Part shown: in pieces, positions 41,151-49,162 of the stretch | Numbering within the stretch: the stretch's first letter is position 1 | Layout of the letters: every line of letters begins with the position of its first letter | Origin: an uncultured Xanthomonas sp. | GTDB lineage: Bacteria; Pseudomonadota; Gammaproteobacteria; Xanthomonadales; Xanthomonadaceae | Assembly: GCA_943912265.1 (NCBI GenBank) | Contig: CALTTS010000005.1 | Location: 89,686-153,685, forward strand | Length of the DNA: 64,000 bases | Direction of reading: 5' to 3' | Made by a program: the position numbers and the translations under genes | Notes under the pieces: generated by a model | Seen by the model: the letters and a program-made list of their open reading frames with translations, nothing else | What the model was told of the DNA's origin: nothing | The model's database searches: none

Positions 41151-42317
41151 ATGCGTCTGCGCCGTTGCACCGTGCTGTATCTGGAACCTCGCGAAGAAGC
41201 CGCTTTCGATCTGGCCTCGCTGCTGGCCGGTGGCAACGGTCTGCGCCGCACGCGCCGCTGGCTGGCGTTGGCGCCGCATCTGGAGATGGAAGTGGAAGTG
41301 GATGCCGACGAGCGCGAATTGCTCGGCCTGCTCGGCCCGGGCGAGTGGACCGAGCGTGACGGTTTCGATGCAGGCTGGCAGCCGGCCATCGGCCGTTTGC
41401 TGAGCGAGGGCCTGCTGATCGGCGACGACGAGGGTTCGCTCACCCATGCCGAGCGCGATGGCGCGGTGCGTGCGGCGCACTGGTGGGAGCCGGCGCTGCT
41501 GATGCACCGCTTCAGCCGCTGGCAGGGGCTGGACAGCGTGGCGGCGATGGAGGCCAACGGCATGACCACCGCCAAGGACATGCGCGAGAAACTCGGCGCG
41601 CCGCCGCCGGAAGTGGGCGAGCGCGTGCCGGCATCGCGGCGCTTGCCGTTGCCACGCGCGGTGGAAGACGAATTCGACGCCTTGCTCGCACGCCGTACCA
41701 CGTGCCGCAATTTCGACACGGGCAGGCCGTTGTCCCTGGCGCTGCTGGCGCGTTTGATGCAGCGCGTGTTCGCGGCGCGCGCGGCGGTGGCCATCCAGGA
41801 CGATGCGGTATTCCTGAAGAAGAACGCACCCTCCGGTGGCGGCCTGCATGCCACCGAGGCCTACTTGCTGGCGCGCGACGTGGAAGGGCTGGCGCCGGGG
41901 CTGTACCACTACCATGCGGTGGATCACGCGCTGGAGCCACTCCCCGTTCCGGACGCGCCGCTGGATGCGTTGTCGCAACGCATGCTGGCCGGCCAGCGCT
42001 GGTTTGCCGCTGCTCCGGCGCAGGTGATGCTGGCGCCGCGCTATGCGCGCAGCTTCTGGAAATACCGCAACCATCCCAAGGCCTATCGCGCCTTGATTCT
42101 AGATGCGGGGCATCTGTCGCAGCTGCTCTACACCTGTGCCACGCAGATGGGGCTGGCGGCCTTCGTCACTTCGGCGATCAACGAGGCCGACATCGAACAG
42201 GCGTTTGGCATGGATCCGCTGGTCGAAGGGCCGTTGGCCGTGTGCGGCTTCGGCTGGCGCGCGGACACCATGAGCACCACCGAATTCGATCCGACCGGCG
42301 AAGTGTGGGGCCGGTGA
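41151..42317 (+). CDS. SagB-type peptide maturation dehydrogenase (nitroreductase fold)
   Basis: A 388-residue FMN-dependent dehydrogenase related to SagB/ThcOx. The N-terminal 170 residues are a helper domain (MRLRRCTVLYLEPREE). The nitroreductase fold follows, with the FMN phosphate region RRTTCRNFDTGRPLSLALL, then KKNAPSGGGLHATEAYLLAR and GLYHYHAVDHAL. The C-terminal part contains LDAGHLSQLLYTCATQMGLA. SagB enzymes oxidise azolines to azoles in RiPPs, and this subgroup is described from memory as putative peptide maturation dehydrogenase. No YcaO cyclodehydratase is present here. I prefer ATG 41151 (GGAAG five bases before it) to ATG 41136. It is divergent from the candidate precursor gene. 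Confidence 0.88.
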   Translation: MRLRRCTVLYLEPREEAAFDLASLLAGGNGLRRTRRWLALAPHLEMEVEVDADERELLGLLGPGEWTERDGFDAGWQPAIGRLLSEGLLIGDDEGSLTHAERDGAVRAAHWWEPALLMHRFSRWQGLDSVAAMEANGMTTAKDMREKLGAPPPEVGERVPASRRLPLPRAVEDEFDALLARRTTCRNFDTGRPLSLALLARLMQRVFAARAAVAIQDDAVFLKKNAPSGGGLHATEAYLLARDVEGLAPGLYHYHAVDHALEPLPVPDAPLDALSQRMLAGQRWFAAAPAQVMLAPRYARSFWKYRNHPKAYRALILDAGHLSQLLYTCATQMGLAAFVTSAINEADIEQAFGMDPLVEGPLAVCGFGWRADTMSTTEFDPTGEVWGR

Positions 42318-42338
42318 TGTGGGGCGGGTGCGGGATGT

Positions 42339-43859
42339 TCATGCCGCATCGCGCGTGCCGGCAAGCGCGATGCCGCGATAGCCGAGCGCTTCGGTCAGGT
42401 GCGGCGTGGCGATGTCGGCCGCGCCCGCCAGGTCGGCGATGGTGCGGGCCACGCGCAGCACCCGGTGCATCGTGCGCGCGGACAGGCGCAGCCGCTCGGC
42501 GGCCTGTTCGAGCAGGTGTTGGTCGGCCGCGGCGAGGCGGCAGTCGCGCAGGGTGGCGGACGGGTCGAGCCGGGCGTTGAGCCGGCCGGCGCGCGCGTGC
42601 TGCACGCCACGGGCGCACTCGACGCGGCGGCGCACCGTGGCCGAATCCTCGCCCGGCGGCGTGTCCGGGCGCAGGGCGTGCGGCGGCAGGCGCGGCACGT
42701 CCAGGTGCAGGTCGATGCGGTCCAGCAGCGGGCCGGAGATGCGGCTGCGGTAGCGCAGAATGGCATCCGGGCTGCAGCGGCAGCGGCCGCTGCTGTCGCC
42801 GGCCCAGCCGCAGGGGCACGGGTTCATCGCCGCGACGAGCTGGAAACGGGCCGGGAACTCGGCCCGCTGCGCGGCGCGGGCGATGGTCACCTGCCCGGAT
42901 TCCAGCGGTTCGCGCAGCACTTCCAGCGCGGCACGGTTCCACTCGGTCAGCTCGTCGAGGAACAGCACGCCGTTGTGCGCGAGCGAAATCTCGCCGGGCC
43001 GCGGTGGCGAGCCACCTCCGGCCAATGCCACCGCGCTGGCGGTGTGGTGCGGGTGGCGATAGGGACGTTGCCGCCACCGGCCGGCATCGAAGCCGAGGCC
43101 GCTGACCGATGCGATGGCGGCGGTTTCCAGTGCTTCGTCTTCGTCGGCTTCCGGCAACAGCCCGGGCAGGCGCGAGGCCAGCAAGGATTTGCCGCAACCG
43201 GGCGAGCCGACCAGCAGCAGATGGTGGCCGCCGGCGGCCGCGATTTCCAGTGCGCGCCGTGCCTGTGCCTGGCCGCGCACGTCGGCCAGATCGAGATGCG
43301 TGTCGGCATGCAAGGGCGTGGCCGGAGCTTCGGCGCGGGGCAATGCCTTGCGGCCCTGCAGGGCCGCGCAGACTTCCAGCAGCGTGCGTGCGATGAAAAC
43401 CTCGGCCTTGCGGGCCAGCGCGGCCTCGGCGCCGTTGGCCGCCGCCACGTACAGGCGGTGGCCGTCGCGGGCCGCCGCCAGTGCCGCCGGCAGGATGCCG
43501 TCGATGCCGCGCAGCTCGCCGGTCAGGCCGAGTTCGCCGATGAATTCGCCGCCGTCCAGCGCCGCGCGCTCGATCTGGCCGCTGGCGGCGAGGATGCCCA
43601 GGGCGATGGCCAGATCGAAGCGGCTGCCGTCCTTGGGCAGGTCGGCCGGGGCGAGGTTGACGGTGATGCGTCCGGCCGGGAAGTCGAACTGCGAGTTCAG
43701 CAGCGCCGCGCGCACGCGATCGCGCGATTCGCGCACGGCCGCTTCCGGCAGGCCGACGATGTGCATGGCCGGCAATCCGCCGGACAAGTCCACTTCCACG
43801 CGCACCGCCGGTGCCTGCACGCCGGCACGGGCGCGGCAATGCACCAAGGCCAGGCCCAT
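42339..43859 (-). CDS. comM: ComM/YifB family Mg-chelatase-like AAA+ ATPase
   Basis: A 506-residue AAA+ protein identical in length to E. coli YifB. In naturally transformable bacteria ComM is a hexameric helicase that extends recombination during uptake of DNA. The N-terminal Lon-like/S5 fold (RVEVDLSGGLPAMHIVGLPE) is followed by the chelatase-type AAA+ domain, with Walker A GSPGCGKS near residue 217 and Walker B VLFLDELTEW. The zinc-finger-like NPCPCGWAGDSSGRCRCSP segment, the sensor region SGPLLDRIDLHLDVP and a C-terminal helical domain follow. It is 10 bp downstream of ubiK on the same strand, so the two form an operon. It converges with the peptide dehydrogenase gene. Confidence 0.96.
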   Translation of the reverse strand: MGLALVHCRARAGVQAPAVRVEVDLSGGLPAMHIVGLPEAAVRESRDRVRAALLNSQFDFPAGRITVNLAPADLPKDGSRFDLAIALGILAASGQIERAALDGGEFIGELGLTGELRGIDGILPAALAAARDGHRLYVAAANGAEAALARKAEVFIARTLLEVCAALQGRKALPRAEAPATPLHADTHLDLADVRGQAQARRALEIAAAGGHHLLLVGSPGCGKSLLASRLPGLLPEADEDEALETAAIASVSGLGFDAGRWRQRPYRHPHHTASAVALAGGGSPPRPGEISLAHNGVLFLDELTEWNRAALEVLREPLESGQVTIARAAQRAEFPARFQLVAAMNPCPCGWAGDSSGRCRCSPDAILRYRSRISGPLLDRIDLHLDVPRLPPHALRPDTPPGEDSATVRRRVECARGVQHARAGRLNARLDPSATLRDCRLAAADQHLLEQAAERLRLSARTMHRVLRVARTIADLAGAADIATPHLTEALGYRGIALAGTRDAA

Positions 43860-43869
43860 GGCGGCGGGA

Positions 43870-44139
43870 TCAGTTCGAGGCGGTGGGCGGCGTGCCGGCG
43901 CGCTCGGCTTCGAGCGCGGCGACGGCGCGTTCCAGTGCTTCCAGCTTCTCGCGGGTGCGCATCAGCACCGCGCGCTGCACCTCGAACTCCTCGCGGGTGA
44001 CGAGGTCGAGCTTGGACAGGCCGGCCTGCAGGGCGCCGCGGAAGGCCTGCTGCAGTTCATCGCCCTGTTCGCGCAGGCCGGGCGGCACCAGTTCGCTGAG
44101 GCGGCGGGCAAGCTCGTCGATGGGTTTGAAGTCGATCAT
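43870..44139 (-). CDS. ubiK: UbiK family ubiquinone biosynthesis accessory factor
   Basis: An 89-residue helical protein of the UbiK/YqiC family, which helps assemble the aerobic ubiquinone synthesis complex with UbiJ. The sequence begins MIDFKPIDELARRLSELVPP, has the conserved middle ELQQAFRGALQAGLSKLDLV, and ends in a coiled coil (REEFEVQRAVLMRTREKLEA followed by LERAVAALEAE). The ATG at 44139 is the first codon of the conserved N-terminus; the frame upstream to 44193 is not conserved. It is the first gene of an operon with comM. Confidence 0.93.
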   Translation of the reverse strand: MIDFKPIDELARRLSELVPPGLREQGDELQQAFRGALQAGLSKLDLVTREEFEVQRAVLMRTREKLEALERAVAALEAERAGTPPTASN

Positions 44140-44238
44140 GGTGGTCTCTCCGGCGGTGTTCCCAATGTGGCGGCGAAGGCCTGAAGTGGCCATCGCCGCG
44201 CGGCACGCGGGCCGGTAGGAAAACTCCGCCCGTCCAGC

Positions 44239-45096
44239 TTACTCGCCCAGCGCTTCGGCCACGAACGGCGGCGCGACCAGCACGCCGGTGTGCAGGTGGG
44301 CGGTGTAGTACTTCGTCGCGAACGGCTTGGCCTGCGCGTCGGCCTCGCGGAAACCGAAGCCGAAGCCGGCGGGCTTGGCGGCCACGGTCACGCTCCACCA
44401 GCCGGTGGGATAGCACGGCTGCGGGAACGGCAGGGTCTTGAAGCTGGCGAAGCCGGCCTTGCCCATCTCCGCGCGCATGTCCTGGATGAGGTCCAGCAGC
44501 GCCAGCGGCGACTCGGATTGCTGCACCAGCAGGCCGTCGTCCTTGAGCGCGCGGTGGCAGCTCTCGAAGAACGCCTGGTTGAACAGGCCCTCGGCCGGGC
44601 CGATCGGGTCGGTGGAATCGACGATCACCACGTCCACGCTGCCGGCCGGGCAATTGGCCATGTAGGCCACGCCGTCGTCGAACAGCAGTTCGGCGCGCGG
44701 GTCGGCGTTGGATTCGCACAGCTCGGGGAAGTGCTTCTCGGCCATGCGCGTGACCTGCTCGTCGATGTCGCACTGGGTGACGCTCTCCACGCCCGGGTGC
44801 TTGAGCACCTCGCGCAGGGTGCCGCAGTCGCCGCCGCCGATGATCACCACGCGCTTGGGCGCCGGATGGGTGAACAGCACCGGGTGGGCGATCATCTCGT
44901 GGTAGAAGAAGTTGTCGCGGGTGGTCAGCATCATCGCCCCGTCGATCACCATCAGCCTGCCCCAGTCGGTGGACTGGTAGATCTCGATCTTCTGGAACGG
45001 CGACTGCACCTCGTCCAGCTTGGCGGTGGTGCGGAAGCCGATGGCCGAGCCGGTGGGGTCGAAATGCTCGATGAACCAGGTGTCGCTGCTGCTCAT
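44239..45096 (-). CDS. speE: Spermidine synthase
   Basis: A 285-residue polyamine aminopropyltransferase that joins putrescine and decarboxylated S-adenosylmethionine to spermidine. The nucleotide-binding glycine-rich motif GGGDCGTLREVLKH and the catalytic-loop motif DSTDPIGPAEGLF are intact. The N-terminal beta domain contains QKIEIYQSTDWGRLMVIDGA. Length matches E. coli SpeE (288). The ATG at 45096 is the conserved start. It is divergent from speA across 251 bp, so the two ends of the putrescine-to-spermidine route are placed together. Confidence 0.97.
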   Translation of the reverse strand: MSSSDTWFIEHFDPTGSAIGFRTTAKLDEVQSPFQKIEIYQSTDWGRLMVIDGAMMLTTRDNFFYHEMIAHPVLFTHPAPKRVVIIGGGDCGTLREVLKHPGVESVTQCDIDEQVTRMAEKHFPELCESNADPRAELLFDDGVAYMANCPAGSVDVVIVDSTDPIGPAEGLFNQAFFESCHRALKDDGLLVQQSESPLALLDLIQDMRAEMGKAGFASFKTLPFPQPCYPTGWWSVTVAAKPAGFGFGFREADAQAKPFATKYYTAHLHTGVLVAPPFVAEALGE

Positions 45097-45277
45097 GGTG
45101 GGTCCTGTACGGCGGATTCCGCCCTGGCGGAAGGCGGGCGAGGGAAACGGGAATGCCGCGGTCCCGGTGGCGGTGGCCGCGGCGTCGTGCCGGGACCGTC
45201 CAACCTGATCGTCCCGGCGGGCGCGTGGCGGGGCGTCCATCGCCTTCGCGGCCGGACGCCGCGGGCGGCGCGGCGCG

Positions 45278-45314
45278 GATTGTAACGGACCCCCGCCGCG
45301 CGGGCGTTACAATC
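45278..45314. promoter_or_regulatory. Inverted repeat with back-to-back -10-like elements between speE and speA
   Basis: GATTGTAACG (45278-45287) and CGTTACAATC (45305-45314) are a perfect 10-bp inverted repeat separated by 17 bp in the 251-bp speE-speA gap. Each arm contains TACAAT read outward, so each may be the -10 box of one of the divergent genes, about 35 bp from the speA start on the right. An operator function is equally possible. Confidence 0.5.
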
Positions 45315-45347
45315 GCGGCCCTTTCCCCGACTGCCGAGCCGCCCGCA

Positions 45348-47237
45348 ATGAGCGATTGGTCCATCGACCGCGCCCGCAAGACCTATTCGATCCCGCACTG
45401 GGCCGACGGGTATTTCGACGTGGACGCGGCGGGCCGCGTGACGGTGCGGCCGCTCGGCGCGGATGGCCCGGCCATCGCGTTGCCGGAGGTGGTGGATGCC
45501 GCGCGCGCGGCCGGCGCCAAGCTGCCGCTGCTGCTGCGCTTCCCCGACATCCTCGGCCAGCGCCTGGGCAAGCTGCAGGCCGCGTTCGCGCAGGCGCAGG
45601 CCGACTGGGACTACGCCGGCGGCTACACCGCGGTGTATCCGATCAAGGTCAACCAGCACCACGGCGTGGCCGGCACCCTGGCCGCGCATGCCGGCGAGGG
45701 CTTCGGCCTGGAGGCCGGCAGCAAGCCCGAGCTGATGGCGGTGCTGGCGCTGAGCCGCCCGGGCGGGCTGATCGTGTGCAACGGCTACAAGGACCGCGAA
45801 TACATCCGCCTGGCGCTGATCGGGCGCAAGCTCGGGCTGCAGACCTTCATCGTCATCGAGAAGCCCTCCGAGCTGAAGCTGGTGCTGGAGGAGGCGCGCG
45901 CGCTGGCGGTGGCGCCCGGCCTCGGCGTGCGCATGCGCCTGGCTAGCCTCGGCGCCGGCAAGTGGCAGAACAGCGGCGGCGACAAGGCCAAGTTCGGCCT
46001 GTCCCCGCGCCAGGTGCTGGACCTGTGGAAGACGCTGCGCGACACCGAATTCGCCGGCTGCCTGAACCTGCTGCATTTCCACATGGGCAGCCAGATCAGC
46101 AACGTGCGCGACATCGCCAACGGCATGCGCGAGGCCACCCGCTACTTCGTCGAGCTGAGCCGGCTGGGCGCGCGGATCAGCCACGTCGACGTCGGCGGCG
46201 GGCTCGGCATCGACTACGAAGGCACCCGCTCGCGCAGCGAGTGCTCGATCAACTACGGCCTGGGCGCCTACGCCAGCAACATCGTCCAGCCGCTGGCCGG
46301 TGCCTGCGAGGCGCACGGCCTGACCCCGCCGCGCATCGTCACCGAATGCGGCCGCGCGATGACCGCCCACCACGCGGTGCTGATCGCCAACGTCACCGAG
46401 GTGGAGCCCGCGCCGGAAGGCCGCGTGCCCGAGGCGCACGACGACGAGCCGGCCGCCATCCGCCACCTGCGCGAGATCCACGCCGAACTGGACCAGCGCC
46501 CGGCGGTGGAGCTGTTCCAGGAAGCCCAGCACTTCCACGCCGAAGGGCTCACCGCCTACGCACTGGGCCAGATCGACCTGACCGCGCGCGCGCGCATCGA
46601 CGACCTGTTCTACGCCATCGCCCACGGCGTGCGTGCGCGCCTGAGCCCGGAGGAGAAGAGCCACCGGCCGATCCTCGACGAGCTCGACGACCGGCTGGTG
46701 GACAAGTACTTCGTCAACTTCAGCGTGTTCGAGTCGATCCCGGACGTGTGGGCGATCGACCAGGTGTTCCCGATCCTGCCGATCGAGCGCCTCGACGAGC
46801 GCCCGACCCGGCGCGGCGTGGTCTGCGACATGACCTGCGACTCGGACGGCACGGTCAAGACCTACGTCGAGAACGAGAGCCTGGATTCCTCGCTGCCGCT
46901 GCACGCGCTGCGCCACGGCGAGAGCTACCGCATCGGCTTCTTCCTGGTCGGCGCGTATCAGGAAATCCTCGGCGACATCCACAACCTGTTCGGCGACACC
47001 GACGCGGTGGAAGTCACCGTGGACGGGGCCGGCTACCGCATCGCCCAGCAGCGCCGCGGCGACACCACCGACGTGATGCTCGACTACGTCGGCTACCGCC
47101 TGGATGCGCTGCGCGCCACCTACGCCGAGCGCATCGCCGCCGCCAAATTGCCGCCCGCGCGCGCCGCCGAACTGGCCGCCGCGCTGGAAGCCGGCCTGAC
47201 CGGCTACACCTATCTCAGCGACGAACCGCTGGGCTGA
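45348..47237 (+). CDS. speA: Biosynthetic arginine decarboxylase
   Basis: A 629-residue PLP enzyme that converts arginine to agmatine, the entry to putrescine and spermidine. The PLP-binding lysine is Lys100 in YPIKVNQHH. Other family blocks are GLEAGSKPELMAVLALS, LLHFHMGSQISNVRDIANGM, DVGGGLGIDYEGTRS, and the C-terminal catalytic Cys region CDMTCDSDGTVKTYVEN. Length matches SpeA enzymes (about 630-660). The ATG at 45348 begins the conserved MSDWSIDRARKTYSIPHWAD. It is divergent from speE. Agmatine-processing genes are not in this window. Confidence 0.97.
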   Translation: MSDWSIDRARKTYSIPHWADGYFDVDAAGRVTVRPLGADGPAIALPEVVDAARAAGAKLPLLLRFPDILGQRLGKLQAAFAQAQADWDYAGGYTAVYPIKVNQHHGVAGTLAAHAGEGFGLEAGSKPELMAVLALSRPGGLIVCNGYKDREYIRLALIGRKLGLQTFIVIEKPSELKLVLEEARALAVAPGLGVRMRLASLGAGKWQNSGGDKAKFGLSPRQVLDLWKTLRDTEFAGCLNLLHFHMGSQISNVRDIANGMREATRYFVELSRLGARISHVDVGGGLGIDYEGTRSRSECSINYGLGAYASNIVQPLAGACEAHGLTPPRIVTECGRAMTAHHAVLIANVTEVEPAPEGRVPEAHDDEPAAIRHLREIHAELDQRPAVELFQEAQHFHAEGLTAYALGQIDLTARARIDDLFYAIAHGVRARLSPEEKSHRPILDELDDRLVDKYFVNFSVFESIPDVWAIDQVFPILPIERLDERPTRRGVVCDMTCDSDGTVKTYVENESLDSSLPLHALRHGESYRIGFFLVGAYQEILGDIHNLFGDTDAVEVTVDGAGYRIAQQRRGDTTDVMLDYVGYRLDALRATYAERIAAAKLPPARAAELAAALEAGLTGYTYLSDEPLG

Positions 47238-47412
47238 GCGGGTTTGCCGGGCGGGCGGTCCCGGGCCCAGACCTTGCGGACGCACCGGGCGGCGGCATCA
47301 AGCCCGAGCATGGGGGCATGGACATGAGCTCCGGCAACGGACCGGAAGCCGAGGGCTCGCGCCGGGCCGTTGCCGAGGCCGAGGGCGGTGGTGCCGCCTC
47401 CCGGTGCCGCGC

Positions 47413-48159
47413 TCAGTCGCGCGCGACCTGGAACCCGGCAAACGACTGGCTCACCGGCATCAGTTCGATGCGGTTGATGTTCAGGTGCGGCGGCAGGGTG
47501 GCGACCCAGAAGATCGTGTCGGCGATGTCCTCGGCGGTCATCGGGTGGGCGCCGGCATACAGCGTGTCCGAGGCCTGGCGGTTGCCGTGGGTGCGCACGA
47601 GGGTGAATTCGGTCTCGGCCATGCCCGGCTCGATCGCGGTCACGCGCACGCCGGTGCCGTGCAGGTCCGAGCGCAGGCCCAGCGAGAACTGGCTGACGAA
47701 GGCCTTGGTGCCGCCGTAGACGTTGCCGCCCGGGTAGGGGTACTTGGACGCGGTGGAGCTGATGTTGACGATGGCGCCCTTGCGCGCGATCAGCGCCGGC
47801 AGCAGCGTGCGGGTCAGGGTGACCAGCGCGGTGACGTTGGTGTCGATCATCGTGCGCCAGTCGTCCAGGCTGCAGTCCTGCGCCGGGGCGGTGCCGAGCG
47901 CGAGGCCGGCATTGTTGACCAGCAGGTCGATGTCGCGGAAGCCGTCCGGCAGCGCCGCCAGCGCCTGTTCCATCGCGGCGCTGTCGCGCACGTCGAACAG
48001 GGCGGCATGGACCCGGCCGGGGAAGGCGTCGACCAGCGGCTGCAGGCGCTCGGCGCGGCGGCCGGTGGCGACGACGTTCCAGCCGGCGGCGGCGAAGCGC
48101 CGTGCGGCGGCGGCACCGAAGCCGGACGAGGCGCCGGTGATGAGGACGGTCTGGGTCAT
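47413..48159 (-). CDS. Short-chain dehydrogenase/reductase (YdfG-like)
   Basis: A 248-residue classical SDR. The cofactor motif is TGASSGFG (residues 8-15), and the Arg pair in GRRAERL suggests NADPH. NNAG follows, and the catalytic residues are Ser in NISSTASKYPYPGGNVYGGTK plus the YxxxK motif itself. It is closest to YdfG, the NADP-dependent 3-hydroxy acid/L-allo-threonine dehydrogenase, including the C-terminal HLNINRIELMPVSQSFAG segment, and YdfG also catalyses malonic semialdehyde reduction. It converges with speA over 175 bp that hold only a weak GGCGG/CCGCC hairpin. Confidence 0.92.
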   Translation of the reverse strand: MTQTVLITGASSGFGAAAARRFAAAGWNVVATGRRAERLQPLVDAFPGRVHAALFDVRDSAAMEQALAALPDGFRDIDLLVNNAGLALGTAPAQDCSLDDWRTMIDTNVTALVTLTRTLLPALIARKGAIVNISSTASKYPYPGGNVYGGTKAFVSQFSLGLRSDLHGTGVRVTAIEPGMAETEFTLVRTHGNRQASDTLYAGAHPMTAEDIADTIFWVATLPPHLNINRIELMPVSQSFAGFQVARD

Positions 48160-48271
48160 GGGAAAGCTCCGCGGCGGGAATCGGGAGCGGTGATTTTCGC
48201 ACCAATGCGCGATGCGGTCGGCGCGGGCCTGCTCCGGTGCCTGCCGGCGGCGGGCGCCGGCAGGCCAAGGG

Positions 48272-49144
48272 TCACTGCATGCGGATCGCGACGGCGGGCA
48301 GGCCGCTGGCGCCGAGCTTCTGCTTGGCTTCGCTCAATTCGCTGGCGCTGCCATACGGGCCCATGCGCACCCGGTACACGGTCTTGCCGCCGGCCTGGGC
48401 GGATTCGACGCGGGCCGACAGGCCGAGCATCGCGATCCTGGCCTTGACCATCTCGGCATCGCCGGAGGCGCCGAACGCGCCGGCCTGGAGGATGTAGCGG
48501 GCATCGGCTTCGGCCGGTTCGGCCTTGGCGGCGGCGGGCTTCGGTGCCGCCGCCGTCTGGTGCGCGACGGCGGCCGGCGTCGCGGGCTGCGGGTCCGGCG
48601 TCGCTTGCGCGACCGCGGCCGGTGGCGGGACGGCCGGCGCCGGGCTGCGTGCCGGCGCGGCGCCGGTTTCGGGCAACGCGGCGGGGATGCCGGCGGTGGC
48701 CGTCTGCTGGGCGGAGGCGGCAGACGGCGATGCGGCCTGGGCCGCCACCGGGATCGGCGACCGGCCTTCCAGTGCGGCCTTGGCCCGGCGGGCTTCCTCG
48801 GCGCGCGCGCTGGCGGCCAGCTCGGCGTCGGTCATCTGCACTTCCTTGCCGGGCAGCAGGGTGTAGAAGTCGTACTGGGTCTGCGACTTCGGCTCCTCGG
48901 TGCCGGCCGGCCTGGCGGCATGGTCGGCCATGCCCTCGACGTCGGCATCGGCCACCGGCGCCGGCTGCGCGTCCGGGTTGGGGCGCGGGCCGAAGCGGGC
49001 GAATTCGCCGTCCTTCTTGAACAGGCCGGGTGCGGCGAGGAACACCACGGCCGCGATCGCCACGCCGACGATCAGCCAGACCCAGCCGGGCGTGTGGCTG
49101 CCGGAATTGCGCGTGGCCTGGTTCTTGCCGCGTCGTGCTGCCAT
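48272..49144 (-). CDS. FtsN-like SPOR domain protein
   Basis: A 290-residue single-pass membrane protein. A short basic cytoplasmic N-terminus is followed by one membrane helix (GWVWLIVGVAIAAVVFLAAP, residues about 20-39) and a long Pro/Ala-rich periplasmic linker. A C-terminal SPOR domain of about 75 residues follows (ARYILQAGAFGASGDAEMVK to VAIRMQ), which binds glycan strands lacking stem peptides at the septum. The layout is that of FtsN-type cell-division proteins. An ATG nine bases upstream is also possible. It follows argS by 18 bp on the same strand, an arrangement I know from xanthomonads. Confidence 0.9.
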   Translation of the reverse strand: MAARRGKNQATRNSGSHTPGWVWLIVGVAIAAVVFLAAPGLFKKDGEFARFGPRPNPDAQPAPVADADVEGMADHAARPAGTEEPKSQTQYDFYTLLPGKEVQMTDAELAASARAEEARRAKAALEGRSPIPVAAQAASPSAASAQQTATAGIPAALPETGAAPARSPAPAVPPPAAVAQATPDPQPATPAAVAHQTAAAPKPAAAKAEPAEADARYILQAGAFGASGDAEMVKARIAMLGLSARVESAQAGGKTVYRVRMGPYGSASELSEAKQKLGASGLPAVAIRMQ

Positions 49145-49162
49145 CTGCTGCAAGTCTCCTGC

